Positions 1 through 12,239 of a DNA stretch of 64,000 nt are shown here, piece by piece. Both the position numbers and the translations under genes were made by a program. The notes under the pieces were generated by a model. It worked only from the letters and a program-made list of their open reading frames with translations, searched no databases and was not told the origin of the DNA. Source of the DNA: Terebella lapidaria (lineage: Eukaryota > Annelida > Polychaeta > Terebellida > Terebellidae); assembly GCA_949152475.1 (NCBI GenBank), contig OX424563.1, positions 25,951,001 through 26,015,000 on the forward strand. Direction: 5' to 3'. Numbering within the stretch: the stretch's first letter is position 1; each line of letters begins with the position of its first letter.

Positions 1-660
1 ACCTGTAGTGTTGTCAAACTCAAAACCCCCCACGCCCTGGAGAAGCGTTGAGTTGTTTCTCTGCATATTCGGGTGATTTATTGTGTTGAATCTACAAAAG
101 ATGGCCCAGAACTGTCCCTTGGAGAGACAGGCAAGGGTCATCAGTATAAGGGCGAGGGCGAAGGTCGCCACAGACGTGTATATGTAGAGTTTCAAGGGGA
201 TGATGTACTCAGGATACAAAACGTTCCAACTACGTACCACGGCGATGTTAGCCAGTACGATCATATTCGCCGATGTAGGGAGAGTCGTGACTTTACTGAG
301 GATGCAAGACGCCATCAGCAGCAAGCTCCCACTCGTGAATCCCGATGAAGCGAGACCACCTGCAGTCAACTCTAAACTCTTTCGCACGATGACCAGAGCA
401 CAAGCCAACGCATCGTACCCAGCCAAAATGACGTGTAGTGAATTGTCTCGGGTCCGAAGTCTTTCATTTCTATACACTATCCAAAAGACCAGAAAATTTC
501 CAATTAATCCAACAAGGGATAAAATCATTTGAACGGTGTTCAACGCAACAGCTAAAGCAGCCATCCTCCCGCTCGGCAGATCGAGAACTAATGCTCTCGC
601 TAGTTTCTGAGGGTCGTGCAAGCCATCATTATCATGACGTCTAGCCCTTCCTAGTGTCAT
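1..660 (-). CDS. Rhodopsin-like (class A) GPCR, N-terminal part, cut by window edge
   Basis: An open frame of 220 codons runs from an ATG at 660 to the window edge without a stop; an in-frame TAG lies just upstream of that ATG. Seen: an N-terminal tail of about 30 residues, then hydrophobic segments at roughly residues 33-60, 70-95, 110-140 and 155-178. The first contains LVGLIGNFLVF, with the Gly-Asn pair typical of class A TM1. The second contains HVILAGYDAL, matching the LAxxD motif of TM2. After TM3 the sequence is IAVVRSWNVL where most family members have DRY, so only the Arg is kept. The loop after TM4 has possible N-glycosylation sites (NNST, NTT). The usual role is G-protein-coupled sensing of an extracellular ligand at the plasma membrane; the ligand cannot be told. 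An internal ATG at 564 is a second possible start. TM5-TM7 lie outside the window, so the class assignment rests on TM1 to TM4. Confidence 0.75.
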   Translation of the reverse strand, partial: MTLGRARRHDNDGLHDPQKLARALVLDLPSGRMAALAVALNTVQMILSLVGLIGNFLVFWIVYRNERLRTRDNSLHVILAGYDALACALVIVRKSLELTAGGLASSGFTSGSLLLMASCILSKVTTLPTSANMIVLANIAVVRSWNVLYPEYIIPLKLYIYTSVATFALALILMTLACLSKGQFWAIFCRFNTINHPNMQRNNSTLLQGVGGFEFDNTTG

Positions 661-1505
661 CGCACCGAAGTGCTGTATCTATGTTGTGATTAGTAGAGTC
701 AGCAGGCAGTGTAAGCCGATAGTTTGCCACCAGCGACTCCACCTCAAGACACAGTACCTACAATTATTATGCGTTGGATAAACTGACATTTCGTACATAA
801 TGATATAACAAAAGGCCAATTGGTATATTTCATATGATGCCGGTAACACAGAAAGGTTCACCAAATAAAACACGTAAATCTTGCAGAGTACAATGAAATA
901 CTAGAGCAAATTGGAGCACGTTTATGAGTGACCTTGCATGTGTACAAAACTACAAAGAAAATTGCCTGAAAGGGAAAATCATTCAATGCAACGCCGCTGT
1001 CAGATAATAATGGTGACAATACGACTGTTCTCGAGAAAACGTTCCAAGTTTCTAGCTAACTGACCCATAAGAACACGGGGAGCTGTCGTCATATAACTTT
1101 TGGTGACCGGATTCATTCTCTGCAAACACCTCGCCAAAGCAACGAAGATCTATATTTGTTTGATACTTGCTTTCTTTCCTTCACTTTATGAATATATTTT
1201 TCCGAATTGAAGGCGACTCAGTCATCAGTAACGAATGATTTTGTCGATTCTATAATTATCGATTTGTTCAACTCTGACCATCGTTTAGTTTCCCTGTCAT
1301 TTTTGTTATCTCTCACTTCGTAAGACTGATATGACTTTCTGTCCCCGGACTATGAGATTGGATAACGGACCCTGTTTTGTTTGCTCGGAATACTTAATAC
1401 TGGGTATAGTTTATTGCTTAAAATCTGACTGATTAGTCTTTTATAGTTTTGCCAAGGATGTTATGTTGTCCCCCATGTATCATGCATTATGATTGTTGAT
1501 CCTAA

Positions 1506-1520
1506 CCCCCCCCCCCCCCC
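1506..1520 (+). repeat. Poly-C tract (15 C)
   Basis: Uninterrupted run of 15 cytosines. Similar tracts occur at 2139-2151 and 24163-24178, which is unusual in such AT-rich DNA. Confidence 0.9.
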
Positions 1521-2138
1521 AAAGAAAAAATAACATATTGGATTTGGGACACTACTTGGTTCATGATAGAGTTTAGGTTCTTGAATAGTTTCATCGGATA
1601 TCGTGGAGAATGATATGTCATAGGTTATTTAGTGTTAGATCCTAAGTTTTTTACGTGAATATTTTTGCCGACTATTAACCAGCTTGATTATGTCCGATAT
1701 AACAGCTATCTTTTTGTTGCTTGTTGTTGTGTCTCGCCGTCCATTTAGTAGATGGCAGCACTGTACGACGGGCGCCAACTAGTGGTTTTATAGGGTAAAT
1801 TTCTGTAATGTTCCCTTCCCCTCAAAGCAATGACAAAGAAGGCGCAGATCCAAACATTCATAGCTCCCATCCCTGTCAAGCCAACCTTAGTAACTAATAG
1901 GTCAAGGTAGATTTCCACAACTCACTATATAACAAGGAAAATATAGATTGACGAATTAGATTTTTATCCTACAGCTCGAGTTCTGATGGAACTCCCTAAA
2001 AACCGTTAATTTTCATACTTAAAACCCCACATTTATCCCTTCTCGACTGAACCCTTCTGTGTTTGCTGTGGTTTTGACAAAAAGAAATTCGAGTGCAATG
2101 CTAACCAGCTCGGATCAACAGCCAGCAAATGCGAAATA

Positions 2139-2151
2139 CCCCCCCCCCCCC
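2139..2151 (+). repeat. Poly-C tract (13 C)
   Basis: Uninterrupted run of 13 cytosines in non-coding sequence. Confidence 0.9.
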
Positions 2152-5100
2152 ACGCTCCTACAGGGTATCACGGGTATCCCCCATTTTCGAAATATAGAAT
2201 CCTCTTACTCCTAGTCCCGGTTCGTTGTGAACTCCATCCAGCCCATCCAAAGCAGACTCGCGGATGCGACAGTCTAATCGGATGATCACCTTAGCCAGTA
2301 TGTTCCAGTCGGGAGGGTGATTGGGGTCAATCATGTGGTCAACTCTGGGTGATGACCTTGAGTACTGAAATGATGCAAAAGTGCTCAAGGAGTGTAGATT
2401 TGTATTACGGATATAGGGAGGCATCTATCCTACATCTTTTGTGATCTCGATTTCACCAAATAATCAAAGCGTTGACTGTTAAAATGTGAGGCTGCGTCAT
2501 TTGTTCGTCGATACAACAAGCTCTATCCCGTATCTGAGGGCAAATACCTCTAATTATAACATTGGTTGTTCATGTTAGACACAGGGTGTGTAACGGCAAT
2601 TGGATATGATACCCTTGCGCACGCAACTTGCCATGAATTCGATGATGTATCCTCTACAAACTTCCGGTGAGATGCAGCAGCCTTGCTTTTGTCATCGCAG
2701 AGGTACACGCGCGTCTCAAGTACAAATTCTCCTTATGTTTGGAAATTGAGCAGATGTGCGCACCAGGGATGGTTCCATGATCTGTTACCGGGTTTACAAG
2801 ATCTTAATGACGCCAATAGTAAACTTCACGAGAAGCATTTCCCAGAATATAAACAAAGCCTGGTCGGTTTTATATCTAAGGTCATTTTGTAGTCATTTAT
2901 TGTATACACTCTGGGAGGAATTGATTCCGAATTATCGGAAATGAGCTCGCATGATAATGTTCGTATACTGACATCTCTCTCATCTGTAATGACATCTTGT
3001 GTATTTGTGTATGGTGCTGCCGTTGGCATGGTGATATCTGGTGGTGAAAAAATATAATTGGTCTCGAGTTGCAAATTAACGTCCTTCATATCAACACAAG
3101 CGGGAACAAACACCATATCGGATGAATCAATTCTCCTTGAGGTCCGGTCCCCACGGTCACTGTATCAGTTCATATCATAATGATTGTGTGCACTGCGTTC
3201 GGTGTATAATATAGAGTGATTTCGTCATATTTCAACTCGGTATTATATAGATTATAGATTTATATATAAAGATACACCTTCATATTGTTATTATTATACA
3301 CCTTATTATTAGTATTGTTTGTAGATGTACTTCGAGTTTGATTATGTTCTTATGCAAATGTAATGCATATCCTTTGATATTGTTTAACAATCATACATAC
3401 ACGCGTAACTTTCGAACAATCTAAATTCCAAAGATCATAAGAGGAAATCACTTTATCACGATATAGTTTGTATCTGGACGGATGTACGTTGATGTATGGG
3501 GCGCATGACTAATACAGACATAAGAAAAATAATAAGAATAGTAAATCTATACTTATACAGGCCATCTGTGATGTTGAAAATTCAATACGTAGGGGTCTTT
3601 GGAGGAATCAGATGCCCAATTCCAGTGTCTCTTCGCCCTATCATTGACATTGATATCGGCCGTCGCCATGTCTAAAGATGGCGCATAAGTGCAGAAGCCA
3701 CCTGTGTATTATGACCTTCACGTCCATGAGGCTACATATCATTATGATTTTTGCTCTGGTCAAGGTAACAATGTCACATCCATCCATTTTCTTTTTTAAT
3801 GATTACGGTTTTGTGTAGTATAAAATAAAATAATTTCCTTCAAATTATATGTAAATAACAGGTGATAGTCTTGTTGTTTCAATGTTGTGTTCAATGGGAA
3901 TAACTGAATATGTAACATTCCAAAACCTTCCTTATATAATTAATAATTGATACAGTTATCATACAAACTAGTACCTCCTATCATATGGCTGATGGCTACT
4001 GTTATTCGGTCATATTGCAGTGATTTGTACGGACATGATTGCACCGTGAAATACATGTACCAATGAAAATGTATGTTTTATTATTTATATTATATTTGTT
4101 TTTGGCCATATATGTGTTAATACAATTCCTTCTACTTCTGCCATACGTGTTGTTTCATTTGCCTTTGATTTGTGTTAACGTAAACAAACCCCCACTCAAA
4201 TCACAAGGACATTATAGAGTAAAGTACAATATATTTCCATCTCACGGATAAATATGAAATTTAAATGAATATACATTTGAATTTGCAAGTTCAATGACTT
4301 CGTGACATTCGGTATAACAAAATATATATTGACTGGTTTGGAGGGTAAGATTGTCCCTTCGGGGGGGTGGGGGTGAATTTCGCCATGTTCCCTTCCAGAC
4401 CAGTCGATATTTATATAATGTATGCCTGTATACATGTACATTACAAACTACATGTGCCAGTTGCTGATCGAGCATCCGACTGCCAGCGAATGATTCAATA
4501 AATTGACAATATTCGCTTCTATTCTGACGTATGCATGTGCGTGAGATTCGCAATACTTCTGCATATATTTTTTTCTCCGGTCTGACCGTATTCGACTTCA
4601 CTCCTGGAACCCGTCGTAGTGTCAGGAAGCTCATGTCACAGAGCATTCCAGGACAACTTGACATGGAAATGTGTTGTATAATCAATCTGTTTATCCCACG
4701 TGACAGAACAAAGATGACCACATAAGGTCATCATACAAAGCCTACATATTTAGATGTCTGAGAGAACAAAATTTATCACACTGCGAAAACTATGAACTGA
4801 CAAAGCAGCGGGACGCCTCGTGTCTCAGAACGTGTATGTACATTGGAGTGCGAGATGTGCAGAGAGAATTCCTGAAGGTAACAAACGTAAGTAAATATCG
4901 CTATCAATGTATGTAACCATAAACCTTGTATTTTTATAAGAAAATGTTTGTTGGTTTCCAATGTGCAATTGTGGAAGATACTAGAGAGATAATTACGATT
5001 TATCATAGATTATCAAAATCATATTCGCACACCTTCTCTGGAGAAAATATGTTCACAAAAAGTGATTTTTATTCGGAAACTTTTCACGACATGTCAGATT

Positions 5101-5499
5101 ATATATACATATAATATATACATATCACACCTATGATAACGATGAATGTTTTGTATTTATTAACAATAACTGTCAGAAACAACTAGCTCTCTATATTTGT
5201 AAGGCCTGGGAAGTGCGTCAATCGTTTGTTTCTAATGTAAATGATCTGTAGTGACATATAAGCCTTGTTGGCTGGGTAAAATATGTTGAAATACTATTTC
5301 CTGTATAAATATGTTGAATGTACATGTCACTGAAATAAACAATATACTACTACTACTACTATAATGTTTCATTGTATTAGCCTAATAATCGGATGTGACT
5401 TCTTTTACAGGTAATCACACACATCCAGGAATGACTTCTAGTTGAAATGATTACTAGGTGTTTTTCATCGTGAAGCAAGACGAATTCAACAGTCAGACC

Positions 5500-7440
5500 A
5501 TGTGTTCAACTAGATCGAGATGGAACGGTACAAGTCCGCCAAGTTCTATTCACGAGGTCTGGTCGTTCCTCAGTACTCGATTGCGAGAGGTCAGGAACCA
5601 CCTCCAGGACAATGCAGATCAGTTCTATGAATCACTGGACCGTCTTAGTCATATGAGGGAAGTGCACGAAGCCCTGGATATCGCAATTGGAAATATCAGC
5701 AGTGTCTCGAAGGTGAGCACGTACTCTGACTTGCAGAAGCTGATTGATGTTGAAACATGTGAGTCAATCAGCCAGAAAGACTGGCAGAAGGTTCGCCAAA
5801 CTCTCATGAACTTCATGGAGAGGATGCAGCTCGCTAGCTCGGCGATAGCACGACTTAGAACCACGTTTCAAAATTCAATTCTGAACCATCTTGAATCGTA
5901 CTGCTCCAGCTATGAAAAATTGGGTATCACAGATGACAACTTTTATGAAACTCTACAGAGCAGAATTGCCAAGATACGTGGAATTCTGAAGAATATGACG
6001 CGGATTTTGGAGGCTTTGGCAGGAGACGAACACGTCCATCCCGACACATTCACAGAATCAGAATTCTCACAAGAGCTCTCCATCAATTTTGACTGTGACA
6101 TGATTCCGCTTCTGCGGACAATCCCAGACGTCATTCAGAAACTAGAGACCGTAATCAACATAGCCCACGACTGGCTCAGAAGTGACAAAGTCTACCTCGA
6201 GCAAGTACAGAAGGAACTGAACAAAACGAGGGATAAGATCAGAGATTCGGAGAGCCAATTGCAAATCGCAAAGCTGGAGTATGACCAAGTTTTTGCAGCA
6301 ATAAAACAGAAGCAGTTGGAAGTCGGTGACTATGGTGGAATCAACGAGAAAGCTTCGAGAGAAATAGGAAAACTTGAGTCAAGGCGGTCCAGGTTGAACC
6401 TGGAGATAGCGGCGGTCACCAAAGCGCTGAACAGTTGCAATGACCAGATCCGTGACTTGACTTCTGCACACCATGCAAGGTGCTGTGATGATAACATCGA
6501 TGGTCACCAAGCAGATGATGAAGAAGACCAGTCATCAGACCAAGATGGTCGGGCATATTCTAGTTACAAATCCAGAATATACCGAGATGTTGACACGCAC
6601 ATCACAAAATTAGAGTCTCTTAAAAAGAAAAAGAGTATAGTTGATGTAAAAATCAAACACAAACGATGTATTTTAGAAGAGGTGGAATCAACTGAAAGTT
6701 GCATACAGAAATTGCGTAGAAAGTTGAAGGCTATTACCAGGCGAAAAGACAAATGTGTGGACAACATTGCTATGATGAAAGCCTTTGCAGATTCGTTGGA
6801 ACAAAACTTGAAACAAAGAATGAAACCTTCAAAGGGCAAACCTTTCTTTCGCCGGAGGACTACTGATATGTTGAATGGAGCATTGAGTAGATCAGATTCC
6901 AACTCAAGTGGGAAAGCGAGGCATAGCAAATCCAGAAAGTCTACAGGTAAGCATGGATACTGAACTAACACGACATATTTCCCTCTCCAAATTTACATCA
7001 ATATTCCATTTATGTTTGTAATCGTTGCAGCCCTTCGGAGGGCTTTCCGGATTATCAAAAACAACATTGGCTACAACTGGAAGGAATTGGCTCGAAGCTT
7101 GCCCTACGGAACATATCGAGACATAGGGGAACTCGAAAATGATATTCGGATGATAGAGTATCAACATCAGGGTCAACTGAAGGAACAAGCTTACCAGGTA
7201 TGCTACATCACGATGTACGGCGTGTCTGACATATTGGCGTGCTTGACATATTGGACATATTGGTCGTGTTAGGAACTTATTTATATTTACCGTGTTTGCC
7301 TACTCCACTAGGCGCTGTTGATGTGGTGTGCGAGTGTGGGTAGAGATGCAACCATAGATCAGCTGGTTGATGCTTTGAAGAGTATTAAAGAGATTCGTTT
7401 GGCTGAAGATGTGGAACAGCAGGACACAAGTCATAAATGA
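5500..7440 (+). CDS. Coiled-coil protein with C-terminal death domain, three exons
   Basis: Exons 5500-6946, 7031-7197 and 7312-7440 join in frame into 580 codons plus a stop. Both introns have GT/AG ends (ACAG|GTAAGC, TTGCAG; CCAG|GTATGC, CACTAG). The ATG at 5500 is preferred because its context is ACCATG and the frame upstream has no other ATG. An acceptor-like TTTTACAG at 5403-5410 suggests a 5' UTR exon border. The first about 225 residues are helical with no family I recognise. Two coiled-coil stretches follow (about 230-335 and 365-440), separated by an acidic linker, then a basic Ser-rich tail. Residues about 497-575, encoded by exons 2 and 3, form a death domain: NWKELARSL, then LKEQAYQALLMW and ATIDQLVDALKSI. 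Death domains assemble signalling complexes in apoptosis and innate immunity by homotypic binding; no caspase, kinase or TIR domain is seen, so an adaptor role is inferred. Exon 1 alone reads through to a stop at 6963, giving a form without the death domain if intron 1 is kept. Confidence 0.8.
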
Positions 7441-8283
7441 GACTCGTTTAGCTGAAGATGCTCAGCAACATCATGCATTTGTTAGCCTCATCTGGATGAA
7501 GGTGTGACGCTACATGACATTCGACGTCAGTGATGCTTTTTGGCTGAAGCAACAGGATCATTAATTATTAGTGATGCCAATGTAGTAACAGGACATTAAG
7601 CGTTAGCAATGCTACCTCGAGATGTGTAGCTGCAGAACATGTAACGTCCTGTTGAAGATGTGAAAAAAGGCAGACCATTAGGAGTTGGCGAGGTGGGTTT
7701 GATTGAAATTATCGAATAAAAAGGACATTAAGAATTAGTTATTCTAGCTACAGATGTGTACCATGAGGACATTAAGAAACGCAGCGACAGTGGACGATGT
7801 GTCCACTACACAATATAGTGAACAAGTTATATACAGTGGAATTAATCATTTAACGGCCAGCGAAATCTGAAACCTTTTGTGTGATTTTTGCTAGATCCAA
7901 AAATTAGCAGTTAACAATTCCCAATCAGCAATAATACACAGCTAGTAATTCACAATTACAATACTCTATCTCTCTCTCTCTCTCTCCCTCTGTGGTCTGG
8001 CAGCGTGTTCATACGTACAGGGGCCTGGTTTTTACCACCTTGGAAGATTCAATATTATGACCTTATGACAAACAACTCCACAGTAGGTCCAGGTGCGTTA
8101 ACATTACTACGGCAACGTTTCAGATCTGACTGGGTGTCTTTCCTGGTGAAAAGGAAATGATATCGTTGTTGTTTGTATCCGTAAACCACGTTCCTTGGCT
8201 TATAGTCGCAAAAACTTTGTCAGCATGTATTACGACGATTATAACAAATCGACAACATCCATGTTTTCAATTACGGTCCAACC
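7441..8283. other. 3' flank of the death-domain gene and probable LINE leader
   Basis: Just after the stop, sequence coding RLAED is repeated in altered form (TTTGGCTGAAGATG, then TTTAGCTGAAGATG), so the last exon seems to lie in a decayed local duplication. A TC microsatellite sits at 7969-7986. The stretch from about 7990 to 8283 leads directly into the LINE start codon and is probably its 5' UTR. No gene is seen. Confidence 0.45.
7715..7720 (+). terminator. Candidate polyadenylation signal of the death-domain gene
   Basis: AATAAA lies about 275 bases after the stop codon at 7440 and is the first such hexamer seen downstream. No transcript end can be confirmed from sequence alone. Confidence 0.35.
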
Positions 8284-8918
8284 ATGGACATAGATCTACG
8301 ACAAACACTTAACTATGTCTTTAGCAAGAAAGTAACCCTAGCTTCTTTAAACGTACGGGGTCTTAATGATACATTTAAGCGTATACGAGTCAGTAAATGG
8401 CTTGATGAACAAATTGTAGACATCGCATTTTTACAAGAAACTTTCTGTACGAGCAGTTTCGTTCCACAATTTAATTCTAATTTTAGAGGCATCAGTTACC
8501 ACGCACTCACCGACTCTACATATAGTAGAGGAGTCACAATAATAATAAGTAAAGACGTGCCACACAATGTATTGAGTGTACATCGCAGTATTGATGGTCG
8601 ACGCTTACTAATTAATACCGAAATACATGGTGTAATCGTGGCTTTGGTAAGCGCGTATGCCCCTAACTCCGCTTCTGATCGAAATTTTTTTTTGACAGAA
8701 TGACAGTATGGGTGAATCAGCACGCCTCTAATTTCGACAACTTGATAATTTCCGGAGATATGAACTGTTGTGTTGGTCCGAATGATCGCGTGCCACCGAC
8801 GCATATTGGTTACAAAAGCCGTCCCCACATGGACTCAATGATCGTCAACCTAAACTTGGTTGACAGAGGCCTCAACCAAACACCTCCTCTATATACATAT
8901 GTTCACTGTGCCGATACT
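8284..8918 (+). pseudogene. LINE apurinic-like endonuclease domain, N-terminal part
   Basis: The ATG at 8284 has a perfect ACCATGG context. Seen: LASLNVRGLND (catalytic Asn block), FLQETF (Glu block) and SAYAPN. The frame breaks at a run of T near 8688-8695 and resumes in another frame with ISGDMNCCV (Asp block). Reading stops where the 8919-13265 element begins, inside the endonuclease fold. This enzyme nicks target DNA to prime reverse transcription. Confidence 0.75.
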
Positions 8919-9094
8919 GGATGCACTAACGATCGTTAGTGCATCCCGCAATGGCGGAGAGTAAACACGGTCAGTTTGGTTTTTAACCGTATTTTATCAA
9001 ATGACAAGTCCATTTGTGATAAATGGATACTTCGAAGGTAGCTTAGTGTTTTGGTCATAGTCGAGTTGCGGTTTGTATCCCTTCCATAGTGAAT

Positions 9095-9428
9095 TTAGAA
9101 ATTGTTGAAACAGCAAGGTTTTTTTATTGATATGCATTCATATGTGTCTCCAGGAGATTTTGAGCTTTGTTGGCACTGCGCCAACTTTGGGGAATTTTTT
9201 TTATTGGCTAATTAGCATAATAACCGCCAGATATTGATAATTAGCATAGTCAAAATATAACTTTTTTAATATTAAACCTAGAATTAAGTGTGATAGCACT
9301 TTTCTATACAAGTCTGACCCAAGGAATTCATTTCTGGTGAAATTTCTGTGATCCAAGGCCAAGGTTACCACATTTGATCAAGGTCAAGGTCAGTTTTCAC
9401 ACAAAATTGTCAAAACTTTTGGTTTAAC
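9095..9428 (+). repeat. Left arm of long subterminal inverted repeat
   Basis: This stretch matches the reverse complement of about 12312-12645 over most of its length with scattered substitutions and small indels. Shared landmarks are TGTCTCCAGGAGATTTTGAG, the GGCTAATTAGCATAATAACC block and GATCAAGGTCAAGGTCA versus TGACCTTGACCTTGG. The match resumes after the MITE at 9843 (GGGGATATGG, CACTTCTGTGT). Confidence 0.75.
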
Positions 9429-9431
9429 GTA

Positions 9432-9840
9432 GTCCGCTACAAACAGTGAGGTAATGAAGAGTCAAAATTTAAAAGTCATTTCTTGAATATTATCTTTTCA
9501 AAATGACATATTTTATAGAGTAAATGATCAGCATCCTAATACTGAAAAGAAAACAAGGGGTCACCGTGGTCGTTTCTTCTACATATTCGATCGAAATCAC
9601 ACACATTCATCTAAATTGACATAAATTATGGCATTTTTGCGCATTATTTTCGTCCAGATTCACATCTTGCATCGTGTTTTCCATGCGAACGGGTAAAGTG
9701 ACCCCCTATTTTCTTTTCAGTTTCAGGATCCTGAACAGTTACTCTATAAAATATATCATTTTGAAGCTCTAGATTATGTTGACACAGTTATTTATTTAAA
9801 AAAACTCTTTGACCCCCTCCCCTCATTGTTTGGAGCGGAC
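9432..9840. mobile_element. 409-bp MITE with long imperfect inverted repeats and TA duplication
   Basis: The ends are GTCCGCTACAAACAGTGAGG and the reverse complement of GTCCGCTCCAAACAATGAGG, flanked by TA on both sides (9430-9431 and 9841-9842). Pairing continues inward for roughly 130 bases (for example ATATTTTATAGAGTAA and ACTGAAAAGAAAA on both arms), so the whole element can fold back. It interrupts the left inverted arm of the larger element; the other arm reads straight through at the equivalent place. TA duplication and foldback suggest a Tc1/mariner-type mobiliser, which is inference. Confidence 0.75.
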
Positions 9841-10465
9841 TACCTGAAGGGGATATGGTTATTCTTCAGCATTTCTTGATTTCACTGATTCACTTCTGTG
9901 TTTATGTAATACTACTGCATAAATGCCTTTTGAATTAACTTTAAGATGGTTTATTAATTACTCATGTGCAATATATAGTCGACCAATGTTCAAATAGTCT
10001 TCAACGTGACGTTGGCTTGACATGTGTCATTGATGTGATCTACAGAGTTGCTGATGTTTTTCATGATTTGGTGCGCACAAACGATATAACCTGACTATGA
10101 TGTGTACTCATAAGTTCTTGTCCATTACAGCTTGATCCATTGCTCATCCTCACTGTTAACTACCATCTTTCCTTATTGGGACTAGGTGAGAGCGAACGTC
10201 ACCAACCGTGTTCACTGTGCGCATGCAATATGTGGATGTTCTTTAACAGTTACGGTCCAAATGTGCATACAATGAGATGAAATCTTATCTTCCCACTCCC
10301 AAATATATTCTTTTATGCTGACATCTACAGGACACAATTTGTCGAGTGCCTAGCATTGCAGCAGAGATGAGCAGGGCGCATATGAACGTACATCTTGTTG
10401 CCTGGCCAAGGTAGTGACATGATCAATAGCGGCTTCCCCTTCTCTAGACAAACAGATTATCACAA

Positions 10466-10950
10466 ATATTTCATTTGTTGAGGTATTAATCGGTTGTCCA
10501 TACAGCACTGCAAAAACGCGCTCCCTAACTGGTCCGATGCCGGCTTCTGTTGCATTATCCTCACCAGTAATGTCGACTGTCATGAGAGTCACCTTTTTCC
10601 CAAGTCGGGCGTCTTCTTGCACGATGAAGCATGATGTCAGGTGGTCAGAGTTCACAGTGACTACAATGATATTTCAGTGCTTCCAGTTATTGGACGTGGG
10701 CGATGTGATCTACAGAGTTGCTGTTCCGATGCAGAAATAGAAAGGGATGCAGAAATATTGTGTGAATAGGATGAGAAAATATTGTGTAGTATCCATTTAC
10801 CGAAGCAATGTTTCATTCCTGGAGACTTTGAAGACTCCAGATCATGCTAGGTGAGGACAGTGCAACAGAAGCTGGCCTTGAAGCAGTTGTTGGACAGCAG
10901 TTTGTTGTTGCAAGTGTTATATGGGCAACGGATTGATACTTCAATGACAC
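10466..10950. repeat. Inverted pair of short related coding-like fragments
   Basis: Reading minus from about 10565 to 10466 gives GEDNATEAG and later LYGQPINTS. Reading plus from about 10852 to 10950 gives GEDSATEAG and, one frame over, LYGQRIDTS. The two are diverged inverted copies of one original sequence, both broken outside the shared block. I do not recognise the protein. They may be the remains of the element's own gene or a captured exon. Confidence 0.45.
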
Positions 10951-12239
10951 AAGTCTCTCAACCACGGACAGATGACAACTGGTCTTTTTATGAGCGCTGT
11001 GCTCATCTTCATACGCTGCTATTGTAGGCAGCTGACAAAATGCGTTCCCAGAATATGGTTATGAATATGGAATATGGTTGGGAAGTGACAGATGACATTG
11101 TATCAAAAGAGGCCCATCTGGACCACCACTGTTGATGAGTGCATCAGTTGTGGCTGCCGAGCAAAGGACAAGGACTACAAGGAAATCAGCTATGGTTGTC
11201 ATCATCAGAACTGAGCTGAAGCACATATGTTTTCTGCGGGTGACGATTGTTATAACCTGTTCACAAGAAAGATGAGGTGGTGGTGAACAGGGAGGATGAG
11301 CATCAACATAATAATGGATTTGTCCTGTAGGATAATCGTGGCAAGCTGGAAGATGATTAGTTGGATAGTAAGTTTTCTTGTACAACTTTACAGCCGCAGC
11401 TGATCACAGTAATGGACATGAAGTTATGAGTCCACAAAAGTAATCAACTCGTCATGTTTCTATTACTACCATGAATGTTAAATCGTGGTACTTTGTTTCA
11501 ATGCTACGCCCAATGTAAAATTGATATTTTCTGTCGAATGTTCCACCCTGTGTTGAACTCATGATTTTGAAATGTAATAAATGCTTGATCGGTGACGAAT
11601 TGTCTATATATATATTTCTGGCAGTTGCATTGTTTGATGTCATTATGGCGTAGTTGAAGACAAATGTTATAAATCTGAAGCCACGTTTGTTGACAAAATG
11701 ATATACCCTGATATTTATTCTAACTCAATTACAATAGTTTCCGTAGATATTTTTTTGGAGATGCTTGAAGGTATCGTATTATAACTTGGAATACTTTATC
11801 GGGGAGTCAAACAGCACTTTTCTCACGAATTTCAGACCTCTATCACGAAAATTGGCTATCTACCCCAATATGAATTTCAGCCCAAACAGCATCACAGGGA
11901 TCTGAACATATTCCAGTAAATGGTCATGTTCACATTTACTAGAGTTGGAAGTATTGTTGTAGTTTTGGAACAAAAAACACATTAGGTTGAATTCTACATA
12001 AACATGTTGATTCCGCTACAAAAACAAGCAAATACCCAAAGTTGTATACGAATCATGAAATCCAATGATGGGGCTAAAATTAACACTGGGAGAGATTGCC
12101 AACTCTTTCAAATTTTGCGATAGAAGTCTGAAATTTGGTAAGAAACTGCCGTTTGACTTTGCCCAAAATTGACACTGCTTTTTTGACACATTGACACTGC
12201 TCAATGTAATCAATACACTGTTACATGTAACAATAAGCA

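Larger units (their letters stand above)
661..5410. other. Intergenic or intronic DNA with no supported gene
   Basis: No reading frame here has recognisable domains. The block is AT-rich. It holds two pure C tracts (listed separately), a short ACT run near 5345-5360 and TA-rich stretches. It separates the minus-strand receptor from the plus-strand death-domain gene, so it may hold promoters for both, but I cannot point to one. Confidence 0.5.

Noticed and set aside
73..644. Plus-strand open frames at the left edge
   Set aside because: They are shadows of the minus-strand receptor, whose own frame is open for 220 codons with membrane segments.
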